Assembly: GCA_035942255.1 (NCBI GenBank)
Contig: DASZDG010000094.1
Coordinates: 1-14,607, forward strand
DNA length: 14,607 bases
Direction of reading: 5' to 3'
DNA from: JALZEG01 sp035942255
GTDB lineage: Bacteria > Actinomycetota > CADDZG01 > WHSQ01
In this document: one piece after another, positions 13,358 through 14,607 of the stretch
How positions within the stretch are numbered: position 1 is the stretch's first letter
How the letters are laid out: each line of letters begins with the position of its first letter
Position numbers and translations under genes: made by a program
Notes under the pieces: model-generated
What the model was told of the DNA's origin: nothing
The model's database searches: none
Seen by the model: the letters and a program-made list of their open reading frames with translations, nothing else

Positions 13358-13433
13358 GCCCTGAGACTTCGCCGCGGGGGCTTGACATCCCTGCGCGGGA
13401 CCGGAGATGGCGAAGCCCTGACGGCGGGCGTCG

Positions 13434-14607
13434 CTAGGGCATCGCCTCGAGGTCGTACACGATCGGGCTCGGCAGCTCGCGTGACACCGACGGCGAGCCC
13501 CCGGGAAGGTCGACCTCCCACAGCCGGCCGGAGTGGTCCGCGCCGTAAGCGGTGCCGTCGACGATCGCGGTCACGTTCGGCTCCCAGCGGGCGAACCGGC
13601 CACGCGTCCGGAGCCTCAGGTCGAGCACGCGGCTCCGGTCGGGATAGCTCACGAACATCACGAGACGGCTGTCGGAGAGCCACAGCACGTCCGCGTCGCG
13701 CTCGCCGGTGCCGAGGGAGCGCAGCCGCACGCGGCCGGAGCGGACGTCGACCGTGTAGATGCGCGACGGCTTCTCGTCCATCTTCTCCCACCGCGGGTAC
13801 GCGATGCCTGCGAGGCGCGTCCCGTCGGGGCTCAGCGCGAGCTCGGTCGAGAACCGGCCGGGGAGCCGCGTCACGTATGCCGCCGTGCCCGCGTCGAGCG
13901 TCACCTGCCTCAGCCGCCGCCCCCAACGCCCTTCCTGCAGATACGCGTATCCGTCGCGGAACGTCGCCGCGCGCGCGGTGCCCTCGTAGGCCCTCTCGAC
14001 GTCGTCGCCGCGGACGAGGAACACCACGCCCCTCGCCTCGGGCTCGCCGGAGTTCGTCACGAACACCGCCGCGGTCCCGCCGTCCGGCGACATGCAGTGA
14101 AGCTCCACGACGTGCAGCCCTCCCCGCCGGGCGATCGGGAGCTCGACCGTTCGCACGACGTCCAGAGAGTCCACGTCTCGCACGAACAGCACCGGGCGCG
14201 CCGGGTAGTCGCGCCCGACCTCCAGCAGCCGCGCGTTCCCGCGGCAGCCGTCGACGTGCGTGACGTCCAGGTCCCCCTCGCCGTATCCGACGGTCCGCCC
14301 CTGCGCGTCGAGGAGCATCGTCTGCGTGTCGCCGAAGCTCCCGCCCGCGATCATCCGCACGGGGCCGTCGCTGGTCGGCGCGGGCAGAGGAGACGCGCCC
14401 TCACGCAACGTCTCGGGCGACACCTGGCTGCACAGGTTCGAGGCCCAGACGCCGTCGCGGTCCCGAACGTACAGGTAGATGCCGTACTGCTCTCCGGGCG
14501 CGGTCTCGAGGCCGCAGCTCGCTCCGGAAAGCGGCGCGTGGACCTCGACGGTGTCACCGGGGTCGCCGAGCTCGCCCTTGTGCTCCTCGTCGAGGACGAA
14601 CGTGTAG
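13434..14607 (-). CDS. Exported-type protein with TIMP/NTR-like segment and TolB/WD40-like propeller, 5' end missing
   Basis: The frame is open to the right edge, so the N-terminus is outside the window; 390 residues are visible. The first 65 or so residues read YTFVLDEEHKGELGD, then SGASCGLETAPGEQYGIYLY and, after a short linker, WASNLCSQ. The 'kG...v.v...SGASCG...GeqY......dG....NLCS' layout is that of the netrin/TIMP-like domain found in many bacterial secreted proteins. From about residue 85 on it is a propeller with TolB/WD40-like blades, for example LALSPDGTRLAGIAYPR, VLFVRDVDSLDVVRTVELP and VLWLSDSRLVMFV. A GTG at 14423 could be mistaken for the start, but the frame continues upstream with family-like sequence. 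It is first of the visible five-gene minus-strand run, upstream of the metzincin. The function is not known. Confidence 0.82.
   Translation of the reverse strand, partial: YTFVLDEEHKGELGDPGDTVEVHAPLSGASCGLETAPGEQYGIYLYVRDRDGVWASNLCSQVSPETLREGASPLPAPTSDGPVRMIAGGSFGDTQTMLLDAQGRTVGYGEGDLDVTHVDGCRGNARLLEVGRDYPARPVLFVRDVDSLDVVRTVELPIARRGGLHVVELHCMSPDGGTAAVFVTNSGEPEARGVVFLVRGDDVERAYEGTARAATFRDGYAYLQEGRWGRRLRQVTLDAGTAAYVTRLPGRFSTELALSPDGTRLAGIAYPRWEKMDEKPSRIYTVDVRSGRVRLRSLGTGERDADVLWLSDSRLVMFVSYPDRSRVLDLRLRTRGRFARWEPNVTAIVDGTAYGADHSGRLWEVDLPGGSPSVSRELPSPIVYDLEAMP

Noticed and set aside
13382..13387. A perfect TTGACA on the plus strand
   Set aside because: No -10 hexamer lies at suitable spacing and it would drive transcription antisense to the propeller gene, so it is likely chance.

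Overview
The window is GC-rich throughout (third codon positions strongly G/C, many GTG/TTG starts) and is densely packed with genes. Its secreted protein families (SBBP beta-propeller repeats, RTX calcium-binding repeats, a choice-of-anchor B / LVIVD protein, DUF1761) are common in high-GC soil or sediment Actinomycetota. I infer an actinobacterial chromosome, probably an uncultured lineage. No rRNA, tRNA, CRISPR array, insertion sequence or phage gene is visible.

Left part (1-5127): a minus-strand unit runs from an unrecognised two-helix membrane protein (2829-1930) through an alanine racemase (1853-732) into a Cys/Met-metabolism PLP enzyme that leaves the window at its left edge (710-1). 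Diverging from it on the plus strand is an amidohydrolase of the N-acyl-D-amino-acid deacylase type (2912-4390). A small lipoprotein gene overlaps its end by ATGA. The racemase and the deacylase together suggest a locus concerned with D-amino acids, with two PLP enzymes in one unit.

Middle part (5144-10011): a minus-strand pair holds a large secreted protein with seven SBBP propeller repeats followed by RTX repeats (8028-5986), and an alpha/beta hydrolase whose GTG start overlaps its stop codon (5989-5144). Diverging from it is a plus-strand pair: a small secreted protein of unknown function (8158-8709) and a secreted choice-of-anchor B propeller protein (8764-10011). A strong two-tier hairpin at 10034-10076 separates this pair from the convergent genes beyond.

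Right part (10115-14607): a run of five minus-strand genes, mostly for exported proteins. In transcription order they are a protein entering from the right edge with a TIMP/NTR-like segment and a TolB/WD40-like propeller, a secreted zinc metalloprotease, a DUF1761 membrane protein, a second copy of the metalloprotease (about 71% identical by hand count and the same length), and a small secreted protein that may resemble PrcB. The duplicated metzincin cassette beside a TIMP-like segment is the most unusual arrangement here. The gene families themselves are mostly known, and I see no proof of a wholly new system.
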